This document shows, piece by piece, positions 1 to 8,909 of a DNA stretch of 64,000 nucleotides (position 1 is its first letter; each line of letters opens with the position of its first letter). Source of the DNA: Bacteroidota bacterium. Its GTDB lineage: Bacteria > Bacteroidota > Bacteroidia > Chitinophagales > BACL12. Under the pieces are notes generated by a model that saw only the letters and a program-made list of their open reading frames with translations, had not been told where the DNA came from and made no database searches. The stretch is taken from NCBI GenBank assembly GCA_016706865.1, contig JADJIS010000003.1, forward strand, positions 1,116,001 through 1,180,000. The letters are read 5' to 3'. The position numbers and the translations under genes were made by a program.

Positions 1-356
1 TCGTTTCCATCGGATTTCGTGTAAATTTTCTTGAAAACTTCGATTGGGGTATCATCGGATTTATACTTGCCATTTCCATACTAGGTAAGATCTCCGGAGG
101 TTTTATAGGTGCAAGAATAGGTAAATTCAGTAAAAACGAGGCTATGGCCATTGGTTTTGCCATGAATGCCCGAGGCTCGCAAGAGATCGTGTTGGGATTA
201 ATAGCCTTAAACGCCGGTATCATTACCGACCAGGTTTTTGTTGGATTGGTAGTCATGACCTTTGTAACAATTATGATGGCAGGACCATTAATGAAATATT
301 TTCTGGAAAGAGATAGAAAAGCAAAATTGCCAGTAGAAGAGACGATACCTGAATAA
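1..356 (+). CDS. Cation:proton antiporter, C-terminal part (partial)
   Basis: The reading frame is open from base 3, so only the last 117 codons are in the window. The visible part has hydrophobic membrane segments and the stretch NARGSQEIVLG followed by a final transmembrane helix and a charged cytoplasmic tail (ERDRKAK). This asparagine-alanine-arginine-glycine region is typical of the last helices of CPA2-type Na+(K+)/H+ exchangers in the inner membrane, which swap monovalent cations for protons. An internal ATG at 144 is not the gene start because the frame and the homology run through it upstream. The exact cation cannot be told from this fragment. Confidence 0.8.
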   Translation, partial: VSIGFRVNFLENFDWGIIGFILAISILGKISGGFIGARIGKFSKNEAMAIGFAMNARGSQEIVLGLIALNAGIITDQVFVGLVVMTFVTIMMAGPLMKYFLERDRKAKLPVEETIPE

Positions 357-395
357 TTACCGATAGGTTGTACTCTTGAAGAGGCGATTTAAAAA

Positions 396-422
396 AAGAG
401 ACTCAATTTTCTCGAGTCTCTT
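396..422. terminator. Bidirectional hairpin terminator
   Basis: A 9-bp perfect stem (AAGAGACTC / GAGTCTCTT) surrounds a 9-base loop. It has A-rich sequence before it and T-rich sequence after it, and lies between the convergent antiporter and delta-60 repeat genes. Confidence 0.75.
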
Positions 423-474
423 ATATTAATACACATAATCACATTCAACCTTTTGATTAACAGTGCCTTATGTC

Positions 475-2067
475 TTATTTAATTATTTGTATTTTTTGTG
501 TATAATTTCTTTTTCCGTCGTTTAATTGAACAATATAAATTCCATTTGATAAATTTTCCGGTAATTGCAATTCTAAGCAGTTAGTTGTAGAATTATCAAA
601 ATATTTAATTTGTTCGTCCACCATCCTGCCACTTAAGTTATAAATAGTCAGAATGATCTTTCCGGGTTGTTGCATTGTGAAATTCACTTTTATGCTTTGT
701 CCCATTACGGGGTTTGGATAAACGAGAAAATCAGAATTTTCAACCATCTTTTCATCACGCATAAAGGCCACTGAATTTAAATATCTTGCAGTGAGGAATG
801 CACCATTTCCATCTATATATTGGTATCCTCCTACAATGATCTTACCATCCGGCTGTAAAATAATATCGTTACAAGCCTTGGTTATAATACTTTGAAAGGA
901 AGTATCCAATCCTGAGGCTCCAAAGGTTTCATCTGGAATACCAAGAGAAGAAAACTTTGCTAAAGCAATTGAGTTTTTATAAACTCCGTCTGTCAACACT
1001 GAAGCGTAACCGCCTATGATAATATCGTTATCCGGCTCAATAGCTAAAGCCTGACCAATGGAACTTCCTCCAAAAAAATCGAGAAATAACCAACCATCTG
1101 TTCCAAAACCAGAATCTAATGTACCATTAGGCATGATACATAAAGCGGCAAATCTGTTGTTAGCATAATAATTTGAAAATCCTGCGAGTATAATTCTACC
1201 ATCCGAAAGCAAGGCCGTTGCATAACAATCATCTGTTGTGCCCTTATCAGCTCTTACAATTCCTCCCATTCCAAAAGTATTATCCAAGGTTCCATTTGTA
1301 TTCAAACGAATTGCAGCAAAATCGTAACGGAAAAAGGCATACATAACCAAGGTATCAATAAATCCACCGGCAACAATTTTGCCATCAGGTTGAATTGCTA
1401 CCTGGTGGCATTCTGAATGTTTCCCTGACAATAATAGGGTGAATTTTCCGGCGGTTCCAAAAGTATTATCAAGTGCCCCGTTTGGTTTTAATCTCACAAC
1501 CAGCATATTGCCGTATCCGCCACTACCTCCTGAATATCCGGCTAGAACAATTTTTCCATCCGCCTGAATCGCTACATCATAACAGATCATACCCGTATAT
1601 GGGATATTAATTTCCACTGATCCTCCGATTCCAAAGGAATTGTCGAGGGATCCGTTTTTATTTAAACGGTAAACAATGTAGTTGTTTACATTTGTTGGAC
1701 CCACACCGCTGCCGGCAACTATTATTTTACCATTTGGCAATAGCGCCATATCGCAAAAGAAACCACCTGGAATAGAGGCAATTCCCGCTACACCAAATGT
1801 ATTATCGTAAGTCCCATTTGTTTTCATTCGCACAATTGCAATATTGGAATAACCGATCATATTGAAACTGTTGCCACCGGTCAAAATTCTTCCATTTGGC
1901 TGCACCAATACCGTGCGGGCGATATCATCGCGGGTAGGCTCAATTTTCGTCAATTTATAACCACTTCCTGCAAAACTATTATCGAGAGTAGGCTGTGCTA
2001 TTATGGGTAAGACTGCGAACAGCGTAAAGTAAATTACCAATACCATTCTAAAAGTAAATTTGTTCAT
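475..2067 (-). CDS. Delta-60 repeat protein with T9SS type A sorting domain
   Basis: A 530-residue secreted protein. Residues 1-25 form a signal peptide ending in IIAQ. Residues ~28-440 carry about seven repeats of the delta-60 type, each pairing a LDNTFG..G segment with a DGKIVLAG-like segment; the family is thought to fold as a beta-propeller. The last ~85 residues begin with VYPNP and end in a lysine-rich strand, a type A T9SS sorting domain, so the product should be exported and anchored on or released from the cell surface. The gene is transcribed away from the PPDK gene across a ~150-bp divergent spacer. Ligand and function are unknown. Confidence 0.85.
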   Translation of the reverse strand: MNKFTFRMVLVIYFTLFAVLPIIAQPTLDNSFAGSGYKLTKIEPTRDDIARTVLVQPNGRILTGGNSFNMIGYSNIAIVRMKTNGTYDNTFGVAGIASIPGGFFCDMALLPNGKIIVAGSGVGPTNVNNYIVYRLNKNGSLDNSFGIGGSVEINIPYTGMICYDVAIQADGKIVLAGYSGGSGGYGNMLVVRLKPNGALDNTFGTAGKFTLLLSGKHSECHQVAIQPDGKIVAGGFIDTLVMYAFFRYDFAAIRLNTNGTLDNTFGMGGIVRADKGTTDDCYATALLSDGRIILAGFSNYYANNRFAALCIMPNGTLDSGFGTDGWLFLDFFGGSSIGQALAIEPDNDIIIGGYASVLTDGVYKNSIALAKFSSLGIPDETFGASGLDTSFQSIITKACNDIILQPDGKIIVGGYQYIDGNGAFLTARYLNSVAFMRDEKMVENSDFLVYPNPVMGQSIKVNFTMQQPGKIILTIYNLSGRMVDEQIKYFDNSTTNCLELQLPENLSNGIYIVQLNDGKRNYTQKIQIIK

Positions 2068-2218
2068 ATTAAATTTTTCCTCAAGTTCTTCCGATTTTAC
2101 CTAATTTATGATGATATAGAATTCGGTAAATAATGATTTTCATTGCTATTATGGAAGATTAATATCATTTTCAGGTTGAAGACTCAGGCCTACCTTCGAG
2201 ATCATAAAATTAATTACT

Positions 2219-5023
2219 ATGGATACTTTATTAAGAGATGTTACGATGCAAAAAACCGAAAAAGCATCATCCAAAAAATATGTATTCCCCTTCGAAGAAG
2301 GAGATGGAAAAAATAAACAATTATTGGGCGGAAAGGGCTCTAACCTTTGTGAAATGACCCAGATCGGGCTCAATGTACCTCCGGGTTTTGTTATAAGCAC
2401 GGAAGCTTGCCTTGATTTTCTCGAATCGGAGGATCATAGTTTACTCTCAGGATTAATGGAGGATATAAAAAATCAAATTCATTTACTTGAAAAAAAATCA
2501 GGAAAGGTATTTGGTGATGGAATTAATCCATTATTGGTGTCCGTTCGCTCCGGTTCAGCAATGTCGATGCCCGGAATGATGGATACCATCTTAAATCTTG
2601 GCCTTAATGCCAATACACTTACAGGTCTTATTAAACAAACAGGGAATGAGAGATTTTGTTATGATGCTTACCGAAGATTCATCCAATTATTCGGAAAAGT
2701 TGCACTTGGTGTTCCCGAAGAAAAGTTTGATCTGGAATTTGAAGCAGTGAAATTGCAGGCAGGAGTTAAAGTTGATATAGGGTTAAATGCCAATAACTTA
2801 CAAGAGATATCTAATAGATTTTTAAAGGTAGTTCATACTCATACCGGTAGAGAATTTCCGGAAAATGTTTTTGAACAACTTGAAATTGCCGTTAAAGCGG
2901 TTTTTAATTCCTGGATGGGAAAACGAGCGATAGATTATCGGAGAGAATTTAAAATTACCCCCGAAATGGCTAACGGAACAGCCGTTAACGTGATGGCAAT
3001 GGTTTTTGGGAATATGGGAAACGATTGTGCCACAGGAGTTGGATTTACGAGAGATCCCGGCACCGGAGAAAATGTGATGTTCGGAGAATATCTTGTTAAT
3101 GCACAGGGTGAGGATGTGGTAGCTGGAATAAGGACTCCAAAAGCAGTTGCTTTATTGGAACAGGAAATGCCAGTTCAATATAAACAATTGGAAGAATTGC
3201 GTCATAAACTTGAGAATCACTATAAAGAGGTTCAGGATTTTGAATACACCATTGAAAAAGGTGTTCTTTTCTGTCTACAAACCCGAAATGGCAAAATGAA
3301 TACCACAGCAATGGTGAGAACCTCTGTAGAAATGGCAAAATCCGGATTAATAAGCAGAGATCAGGCATTGTTGAGAATAAAACCTGAAATGCTGGAGCAA
3401 TTGCTTCACCCGAGATTGGATAGTTTACATAAACAAAACCCTTTAGCACAAGGTCTTCCGGCTTCACCGGGGGCAGCTTCGGGACATGTAGTTTTTGATG
3501 CCGACAGGGCAGAATTGTTAGGTCATGCCGGAGAAAAAGTTATTTTGGTGCGTGAAGAAACCAAACCTGAGGATATTCATGGATTTTTTGCTGCCCAGGG
3601 AATATTGACAAGTCGCGGTGGCAAAACTTCCCATGCAGCTGTTGTGGCGCGAGGAATGGGAAAACCATGTGTAGCCGGTGCTGAGGGCATTCAGGTTGAT
3701 GTAAAATTGCGCCAGGCTACCATAGGTGAAAAGGTTTTACATGAAGGCGACTACATTACAATTGATGGTGGAACCGGATTTGTATACCAAGGTATAATTC
3801 CAACTGTAGAGCCTACATTTTCGGATGAATTGAAATTACTATTATCGTGGGCAGATGAAACAGCCACGTTAAAGGTATTTGCGAATGCAGATACACCTGA
3901 ATCCGCGAAAAAAGCGCTTCATTTTGGAGCAATGGGTATTGGATTGTGCAGAACTGAACGAATGTTCAATGGGGCCGACAGGTTACCAATTGTTGTGGAA
4001 ATGATTCTGGCAAACAATACCGATGAAAGAGAGTCTGCCTTATCCCGCCTATTAGAGATTCAAAAACAGGATTTTAAGGAAATACTAATTACGATGGCTC
4101 CACGACCTGTAACCATTCGGTTACTCGATCCTCCGATACACGAATTTCTGCCTACAGAGGACGTTTTAAGAGAGGAGATCATCAACTTGCATCATTTAAA
4201 AGAAACCGCCGGCGGTGTTAGCAATCTTTTTAACAGTTTGCGGTTGTTGAATTCTGATCCCGAATTGGCAAAGACCTCAGCCTATCCATTCACTGATAAA
4301 GGTTTAGAATTGATTGATCAGGCGATTGCAAAAAAAGAGCAGATGCTCAAAAAAGTTCACGAGTTATATGAAGTAAATCCAATGTTAGGTCACAGAGGTG
4401 TTCGTTTGGGGCTCACCTATCCCGAAATTTATAAAATGCAAATTAGGGCAATATTGGAGGCTGCGGGTGAATGTCAGAAGGTAGGAATTGATGTGAGACC
4501 GGAAATAATGGTCCCTCAGGTATGCACTGCTCAGGAATTAGTTCATGTGAAACATTACATGAGTGAAATACGAGAAGATATTGAAAATCAATTACATATA
4601 ATTCTTTCATTTAAGTTCGGAACCATGATAGAAGTGGTAAGAGCATGCATGGAAGCTGCATCATTGGCAAAAGAAGTAGAATTCTTTTCCTTTGGTACAA
4701 ATGATCTTACCCAAGCAACATTTTCCTTTTCACGGGAAGATGCTGAAAACAAATTTTTACCATTTTACACCCAGAGTGGTATTTTAAAAGACAATCCATT
4801 TGAAGTACTCGATATTCCGGGAGTTGGAAAATTGATGCAATACGCAGTCAAAAGCGGAAGAGAATCGCAACCCGGATTGAAGATCGGCATTTGTGGTGAA
4901 CATGGTGGACAACCGGAGTCTATAGCCTTTTGCCACCAATTAGGTTTGAATTATGTAAGTTGTTCCGGCCCAAGGGTTCCGGTAGCAAGGTTGGCGGCAG
5001 CGCAAGCCTTCTTGAAGAATTGA
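2219..5023 (+). CDS. ppdK: Pyruvate, phosphate dikinase
   Basis: The enzyme interconverts pyruvate + ATP + Pi and phosphoenolpyruvate + AMP + PPi in the cytoplasm. At 934 residues it is slightly longer than the usual ~880. An N-terminal ATP-grasp nucleotide-binding domain (GGKGSNLCEM near residue 40; SVRSGSAMSMPGMMDT near 105) is followed by the phosphohistidine domain with the catalytic His472 in GGKTSHAAVVARG. The C-terminal PEP/pyruvate barrel contains LCRTERMF and the catalytic Cys892 in GICGEHGG. A second ATG nine codons in (2246) is an equally good start. The gene stands alone; a low-complexity and heptamer region and a hairpin terminator follow it. Confidence 0.97.
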   Translation: MDTLLRDVTMQKTEKASSKKYVFPFEEGDGKNKQLLGGKGSNLCEMTQIGLNVPPGFVISTEACLDFLESEDHSLLSGLMEDIKNQIHLLEKKSGKVFGDGINPLLVSVRSGSAMSMPGMMDTILNLGLNANTLTGLIKQTGNERFCYDAYRRFIQLFGKVALGVPEEKFDLEFEAVKLQAGVKVDIGLNANNLQEISNRFLKVVHTHTGREFPENVFEQLEIAVKAVFNSWMGKRAIDYRREFKITPEMANGTAVNVMAMVFGNMGNDCATGVGFTRDPGTGENVMFGEYLVNAQGEDVVAGIRTPKAVALLEQEMPVQYKQLEELRHKLENHYKEVQDFEYTIEKGVLFCLQTRNGKMNTTAMVRTSVEMAKSGLISRDQALLRIKPEMLEQLLHPRLDSLHKQNPLAQGLPASPGAASGHVVFDADRAELLGHAGEKVILVREETKPEDIHGFFAAQGILTSRGGKTSHAAVVARGMGKPCVAGAEGIQVDVKLRQATIGEKVLHEGDYITIDGGTGFVYQGIIPTVEPTFSDELKLLLSWADETATLKVFANADTPESAKKALHFGAMGIGLCRTERMFNGADRLPIVVEMILANNTDERESALSRLLEIQKQDFKEILITMAPRPVTIRLLDPPIHEFLPTEDVLREEIINLHHLKETAGGVSNLFNSLRLLNSDPELAKTSAYPFTDKGLELIDQAIAKKEQMLKKVHELYEVNPMLGHRGVRLGLTYPEIYKMQIRAILEAAGECQKVGIDVRPEIMVPQVCTAQELVHVKHYMSEIREDIENQLHIILSFKFGTMIEVVRACMEAASLAKEVEFFSFGTNDLTQATFSFSREDAENKFLPFYTQSGILKDNPFEVLDIPGVGKLMQYAVKSGRESQPGLKIGICGEHGGQPESIAFCHQLGLNYVSCSGPRVPVARLAAAQAFLKN

Positions 5024-5128
5024 AGCGGTGAAGATGCGAAGGGAGAAGATCTAAAGAATCGAAGTGAGAAGATTCGAAGATTTGAAGGGGAAGGTTCTAA
5101 GGGGGAAAAAGGAAGGAAGGTTGGGTTA
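5024..5128 (+). repeat. Purine-rich low-complexity stretch
   Basis: Directly after the ppdK stop codon the + strand is almost pure A/G for about 100 bases, with imperfect copies of GAAGATTTGAAG. No gene is visible. It runs into the heptamer array at 5230. Confidence 0.6.
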
Positions 5129-5229
5129 AGGTTATAAAAGGGGGATCTCACCAACAGTGGAGTCTTGGAGTCGGTACGGCAGTGAGACACAGTCTGGAAG
5201 AAGCAACCTCACAAACCATCCATTATGCA

Positions 5230-5336
5230 CCTATGTACTAAGTCTAGTGTTTCCTATGTCCTATTTCCTACTTCCTATTTCATATGTCATAAGTCCTATG
5301 TCATATGTCCTAAGTCATATGTCCTATTTCGTACTT
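5230..5336. repeat. Heptamer tandem array, CCTATGT family
   Basis: From 5253 to 5336 there are exactly 12 consecutive 7-base units without a gap, all variants of C(C/A/G)TAnnT (for example CCTATGT, CATATGT, CCTAAGT). Three further units lie at 5230-5250, two bases out of phase. The same heptamer family recurs at 49334-49375 (reverse orientation) and 49598-49658. Short open frames across it are repeat artefacts. Confidence 0.9.
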
Positions 5337-5342
5337 GCAACA

Positions 5343-5382
5343 AAAAATCCGATCCTGGTTTTGAGGCCAAAATCGGATTTTT
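5343..5382. terminator. Bidirectional hairpin terminator
   Basis: An 11-bp stem (AAAAATCCGAT / ATCGGATTTTT) ends in a T-run on both strands. It separates ppdK from the convergent secreted-protein gene downstream. Confidence 0.8.
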
Positions 5383-5409
5383 AGTAATAATGTTATTTAG
5401 AAGGGGCGA

Positions 5410-6204
5410 TTAAAACACTTTATAACCGTACCATGTTCTTTCTGATTTGTCGTAAAGAAAGGCATGTCCATTTGCGAATGAAAAGGCAAATGAATCGTTT
5501 AGTGGAGCACCTTCAGGTAGTGATCTGGTGGCTGTAATTGCTCCTTTTCCATTAAAAAATATCAATTTTCCTGAAACGTAATCCAAAACAACGTATTCAA
5601 AACCTTTCACGCCGGTATAACCGAGTGTATTATTGTTGATACTGAAGGTTGAAACATCACCCCATTTGAGTGTTATCTTTTTGATCTTTCTGGGTCTGTC
5701 TCTTGAGTATAATTGAATTGTGGTGAAGTCAGGATTTAAGAAAACCACTTGTTTTTTGTCGTCATTATAAGAACCAACAGACTGAAAATCAGGCTGGTGT
5801 TGACCTTCATAAATGGTTAAATTTGAAGATGGGGTATTATTCGCATTCAACGAAAAGGTTGTCCATCCTAATTCTCCTGCACCATTACCTTCCATTTGTT
5901 TTGTTGCCGGGTTATACCACAATCCTCTGTAATCAAAATTTGCCTGAGCGGAAAATACCATTTCGGCACTTGTGTTAAATCCCTCTAATGGAAATCCTTC
6001 ATTTCCGGCTATTACAGTAATGTAGATCCTCGCATTCGGGTTCCATGCTACGGCGCATGCATTTGTTCCGTCAGATTGATTAAAGGTGTATTCTATATCC
6101 TTAACCAAAGTTCCGGCAGGAGTTTGCGCTGTGGCCATTCCTATTAAAAGAAAGAAAATCATGGAAAAGCTTGTGCCTTTTGTAAAAATTTGTCTTGTAT
6201 TCAT
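5410..6204 (-). CDS. Secreted protein of unknown function
   Basis: 264 residues with a signal peptide ending around ATAQ (residues ~1-26). The mature part has short beta-strand-like segments (GLWYNPATKQMEG, FEYVVLDYVSGKLIFFNGKG, GHAFLYDKSERTWYGYKVF) that resemble blades of a small beta-propeller, but no family was recognised. It has no T9SS domain and no lipobox, so it is probably periplasmic. It lies between two terminators and so looks like a single-gene unit. Confidence 0.7.
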   Translation of the reverse strand: MNTRQIFTKGTSFSMIFFLLIGMATAQTPAGTLVKDIEYTFNQSDGTNACAVAWNPNARIYITVIAGNEGFPLEGFNTSAEMVFSAQANFDYRGLWYNPATKQMEGNGAGELGWTTFSLNANNTPSSNLTIYEGQHQPDFQSVGSYNDDKKQVVFLNPDFTTIQLYSRDRPRKIKKITLKWGDVSTFSINNNTLGYTGVKGFEYVVLDYVSGKLIFFNGKGAITATRSLPEGAPLNDSFAFSFANGHAFLYDKSERTWYGYKVF

Positions 6205-6350
6205 ACTCTATTTATTTTGTGGTTTAAGTAACAGATTTGGGTTAAAATTCAATGGCTTCGTCAAGGTAAAACATGTAAAGCTGTTGACAAAAATAATGGT
6301 AATTCTACTTATTTTGTTAATTGCATTTTCAGATCCAATATTGGCAAAAA

Positions 6351-6382
6351 AAAACGGTCATAATTTTCATTACAACCGTTTT
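6351..6382. terminator. Hairpin terminator of the M13 peptidase gene
   Basis: An outer 8-bp stem (AAAACGGT / ACCGTTTT) plus an inner TAAT/ATTA pairing lies 20 bases downstream of the peptidase stop codon, with a T-run on the minus strand. Confidence 0.75.
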
Positions 6383-6401
6383 AAATATTTATCAGTAATT
6401 T

Positions 6402-8444
6402 TTACCAGATCTTAGCTCTCTGCTCAACAGGAAGATACATTTTATCCCCTTCAGTTACACCAAAAGCTTCATACCACTCAGGAATATTTACCAGGGTGCC
6501 ATTTACTCTCCATTTGCCGGGACTATGCACATTAGTTAATAATTGAGTGCGCATTGCGTCTGGGCGATAAGAACCGGCCCATATTCTACCAAAGCCAATG
6601 AAAAAACGTTGTTGAGGTGTAAATCCATCAATTGTTTTTGCAGCCTGAAATTCTTTTGTCTTTTTGTATGCCTGATAAGCAATAGTAATTCCACCAAAAT
6701 CGGCAATATTTTCTCCCAAAGTATATGCTCCATTTATACAGATACTATCCAATGGGCAATAGCTGTTAAATTGATCTATTACCACCTTGGCACGTTCTTC
6801 AAATTTAGAATTATCGGAAGCTGTCCACCACATATTTAAATTGCCGAAAGCATCATATTGGCGACCTTGATCGTCGAATCCATGGGTAATTTCGTGACCG
6901 ATTACGGCACCAATTCCACCATAATTTATTGCATCGTCTGCTTTAGGATCAAAAAACGGTGGTTGTAAAATTGCAGCAGGAAAAACGATCTCATTATTGG
7001 AAGGATTGTAGTATGCATTTACCGTTTGTGGTGTCATGCCCCACTCCGTTTTATCCACCGGTTGACCAATTTTCGCGAAATTGCGTTTTGATTCAAATTC
7101 CGCACCGCGCATAGCATTAAGTACGTATGGACCATTGTCAATTTCGAGATTGGAATAATCTCTCCATTTATCAGGATAACCGATCTTAACCGTAAAGGTG
7201 CTTAATTTTTTTTGTGCAGCCTGTTTGGTGCTATCTGTCATCCATTCAAGTGTATTGATACGTTCGCCTAAGGCAGCTTTAATATTATCCACCATTTCAA
7301 GCATACGTTGTTTGCTTTCGGGTGTGAATGCAGTTTTAACATATTCTTCACCAAGTGCTTCTCCTAAACAAAAATCTGCGTTTTCCACTACTCTTTTCCA
7401 ACGCGGTTTCAATTGCTCAATTCCATTAAGTTTTTTTCCAGCAAAATCGAAATGTTCATTTACAAATGCGCTGCTCAGATAATCAGAAGCGCCATCAACA
7501 AAATGATAAGAAAGGTAAGTTTTCCAATCTTCCATTTTAACACTTTTGAACATACCATTTAATGCTTTGTAAAATTCAGGTTGAGCTAGATTAACTCCTG
7601 TTTTAAATTCCGGAGTTTTTAATTCACTGTAGTATAAATTCCAATTGATATTTGGAGTAAGTGCCTGAAGATCAGCAACCGGCATTTTATGATATATATT
7701 GTTTGGATCGCGCATGGAAACCTGATCCATACTCGCTTTTGCCAATTGTGTTTCTATGGTCATAATCGTATTTGCATTTTTAAGTGCAGTGGCTTCATCC
7801 ACCCCCATTAAAACAAATACATTTTTAATATGCGTGATATAATCAACTCTATTCTGTTTGCTTTTTGCATCCTGTTTTGTGTAGTAATCGCGTTCAGGTA
7901 ATCCTAAGCCGCCTTGCCACATGGTCATGATAACATCAGCAGAATTTTTATCATCCTGCCCTACCCAATGGGAAAACATTGCGAAGGTGTATGTTTTATG
8001 CATTTGAGCTACCATTTTGATAAGATCATCTGCATTATTGATCGCATTTATTTGCTCCAAAAAAGGTTTAATAGGATCAATCCCTGCTTTTTCAATGGCA
8101 ACGGTATCCATTCCACTTTTCCAAAAATCACCAACTTTTTGTGTATTGGTCCCTTTTGCAGCATTTGCAGTGGATGCTTGTTCCATGGTAAGGCGAAGTG
8201 TTTTCAGACTGTTGTCGTCAAGAGTATGAAAACTACCGTAACTAGCTTTATCAGCAGGGATCGGGTTTTGAGAGATCCATTTACTGTTAATAAAAGCGTA
8301 AAAATCGTCGCCGGGACGAATAGTGCTGTCCAGCATGGAGCTATCGATGGCACTGTAATTATTTTCCTCACCGGTTTTGGAACTTTTACAAGCTGCAAAA
8401 ACCACCATGGCAAGAAAAAGCATTGAAATTTGAGTTTTCTTCAT
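6402..8444 (-). CDS. M13 family zinc metallopeptidase (neprilysin/PepO-like) lipoprotein
   Basis: The product has 680 residues, the normal family length, when started at 8444 (MKKTQISML). This start gives a lipoprotein signal with lipobox VFAAC. The frame stays open upstream to 8741, but that part is translated repeat DNA. Zinc ligands and catalytic residues are visible: HEITH (His517, Glu518, His521) and ENIADFGG (Glu578, Asp582), with an NAYYNPSNNEIVFPA block before them. M13 enzymes cleave peptides outside the cytoplasm; here the enzyme is probably membrane-anchored in the periplasm or on the surface. It is monocistronic, with its own terminator. Confidence 0.95.
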   Translation of the reverse strand: MKKTQISMLFLAMVVFAACKSSKTGEENNYSAIDSSMLDSTIRPGDDFYAFINSKWISQNPIPADKASYGSFHTLDDNSLKTLRLTMEQASTANAAKGTNTQKVGDFWKSGMDTVAIEKAGIDPIKPFLEQINAINNADDLIKMVAQMHKTYTFAMFSHWVGQDDKNSADVIMTMWQGGLGLPERDYYTKQDAKSKQNRVDYITHIKNVFVLMGVDEATALKNANTIMTIETQLAKASMDQVSMRDPNNIYHKMPVADLQALTPNINWNLYYSELKTPEFKTGVNLAQPEFYKALNGMFKSVKMEDWKTYLSYHFVDGASDYLSSAFVNEHFDFAGKKLNGIEQLKPRWKRVVENADFCLGEALGEEYVKTAFTPESKQRMLEMVDNIKAALGERINTLEWMTDSTKQAAQKKLSTFTVKIGYPDKWRDYSNLEIDNGPYVLNAMRGAEFESKRNFAKIGQPVDKTEWGMTPQTVNAYYNPSNNEIVFPAAILQPPFFDPKADDAINYGGIGAVIGHEITHGFDDQGRQYDAFGNLNMWWTASDNSKFEERAKVVIDQFNSYCPLDSICINGAYTLGENIADFGGITIAYQAYKKTKEFQAAKTIDGFTPQQRFFIGFGRIWAGSYRPDAMRTQLLTNVHSPGKWRVNGTLVNIPEWYEAFGVTEGDKMYLPVEQRAKIW

Positions 8445-8520
8445 TAATTGTTTTTTTGTGGGTGCAAAGATAGCGGTTTCTGTTGGGGAGTTGGGGTTAA
8501 TTGTTGTTAAGGTGTATGGG

Positions 8521-8553
8521 TTCTGAGTTCTGAGTTCTGGGTTCTGGGTTCTG
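8521..8553. repeat. Heptamer tandem array, TTCTGGG family
   Basis: Five consecutive 7-base units (TTCTGAG twice, TTCTGGG twice, then TTCTGAC) run into the first 36-bp hairpin element. Three more units lie at 8595-8615, and three TTCGGGG-type units at 8655-8675, flanking the hairpin copies. Confidence 0.9.
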
Positions 8554-8589
8554 ACATGTAGTAGATCTCCTGCGTCGATCACTACATGT
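8554..8589. repeat. 36-bp hairpin element, copy 1
   Basis: Arms ACATGTAGT and ACTACATGT enclose an 18-base core (AGATCTCCTGCGTCGATC). The two GATC words in the core extend the stem with one bulged A. Copy 2 is at 8614-8649 and a third, in reverse orientation, at 41851-41886. Confidence 0.9.
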
Positions 8590-8613
8590 TTCAGTTCTGG
8601 GTTCTGGGTTCTG

Positions 8614-8649
8614 ACATGTAGTAGATCTCCTGCGTCGATCACTACATGT
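8614..8649. repeat. 36-bp hairpin element, copy 2
   Basis: This is identical to copy 1, exactly 60 bases downstream. The flank TTTCAG after the right arm is also shared with copy 1 and, reverse-complemented, with the 41.85-kb copy. Confidence 0.9.
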
Positions 8650-8675
8650 TTCAGTTCGGGGTTCGGGGTTCGGGC

Positions 8676-8737
8676 TGAAAATTGTTCATTTTGTTGAGAC
8701 GCAATGCATTGCGTCTCTACAAAATGAACAATTTTCA
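8676..8737. repeat. 62-bp near-perfect palindrome
   Basis: The 31-base arms pair with a single mismatch (position 8695) around a centre at 8706/8707. The inner part is GAGACGCAATG and its complement; the outer part contains AAAATGAAC. There is no T-run, and its place in a repeat island rather than at a gene end argues against a simple terminator. Confidence 0.9.
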
Positions 8738-8806
8738 ACAACTGTGACTGCGACTGCGACTAGTTCACATAATTCATATCTGAGGAAAATCTTTCAATGG
8801 TTCGAT

Positions 8807-8827
8807 ACTGCCCACTGCCCACTGGCC
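8807..8827. repeat. Heptamer array, ACTGCCC family (short)
   Basis: Three consecutive units: ACTGCCC, ACTGCCC, ACTGGCC. The rest of 8738-8906 holds a GACTGC hexamer run at about 8743-8760 and no visible gene. Confidence 0.75.
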
Positions 8828-8909
8828 CCCAACCCCATAGGGGAGCTTACGTTTTCGTTCACATTATAATTAGATTTTCAACTCGAAGCAACAACCACCA
8901 ATGTTACAA

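Larger units (their letters stand above)
8541..8660. repeat. 60-bp direct tandem duplication
   Basis: Bases 8541-8600 and 8601-8660 are identical except at one position (TTCTGG versus TTCGGG at the end). Each copy holds one 36-bp hairpin element plus its flanking heptamers, so the duplication unit is heptamers plus hairpin. Confidence 0.9.

Noticed and set aside
3096..3467. Minus-strand open frame of 123 residues inside ppdK
   Set aside because: It is a shadow of a strongly conserved gene and shows no protein family signal.
5157..5413. Two overlapping plus-strand open frames of 62-75 residues
   Set aside because: They are translations of the CCTATGT heptamer array (SYV/SYF repeats).
6086..6415. 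109-residue open frame between the secreted protein and M13 genes
   Set aside because: It starts inside the signal-peptide region of the opposite-strand gene and reads through the terminator hairpin.
7914..8426. Plus-strand open frame of 170 residues opposite the M13 peptidase
   Set aside because: It is antisense to a clear metallopeptidase with intact motifs; its composition is that of a reverse-complement shadow.
8676..8737. Ordinary transcription terminator
   Set aside because: It has no T-run on either strand, arms are far longer than usual, and it lies about 230 bases from the nearest gene end.
8445..8741. N-terminal extension of the M13 peptidase to 8741
   Set aside because: The 99 extra codons translate heptamers, hairpins and the palindrome (repeated TQNPEL and HVVIDAGDLLHV); the lipoprotein signal begins at 8444.
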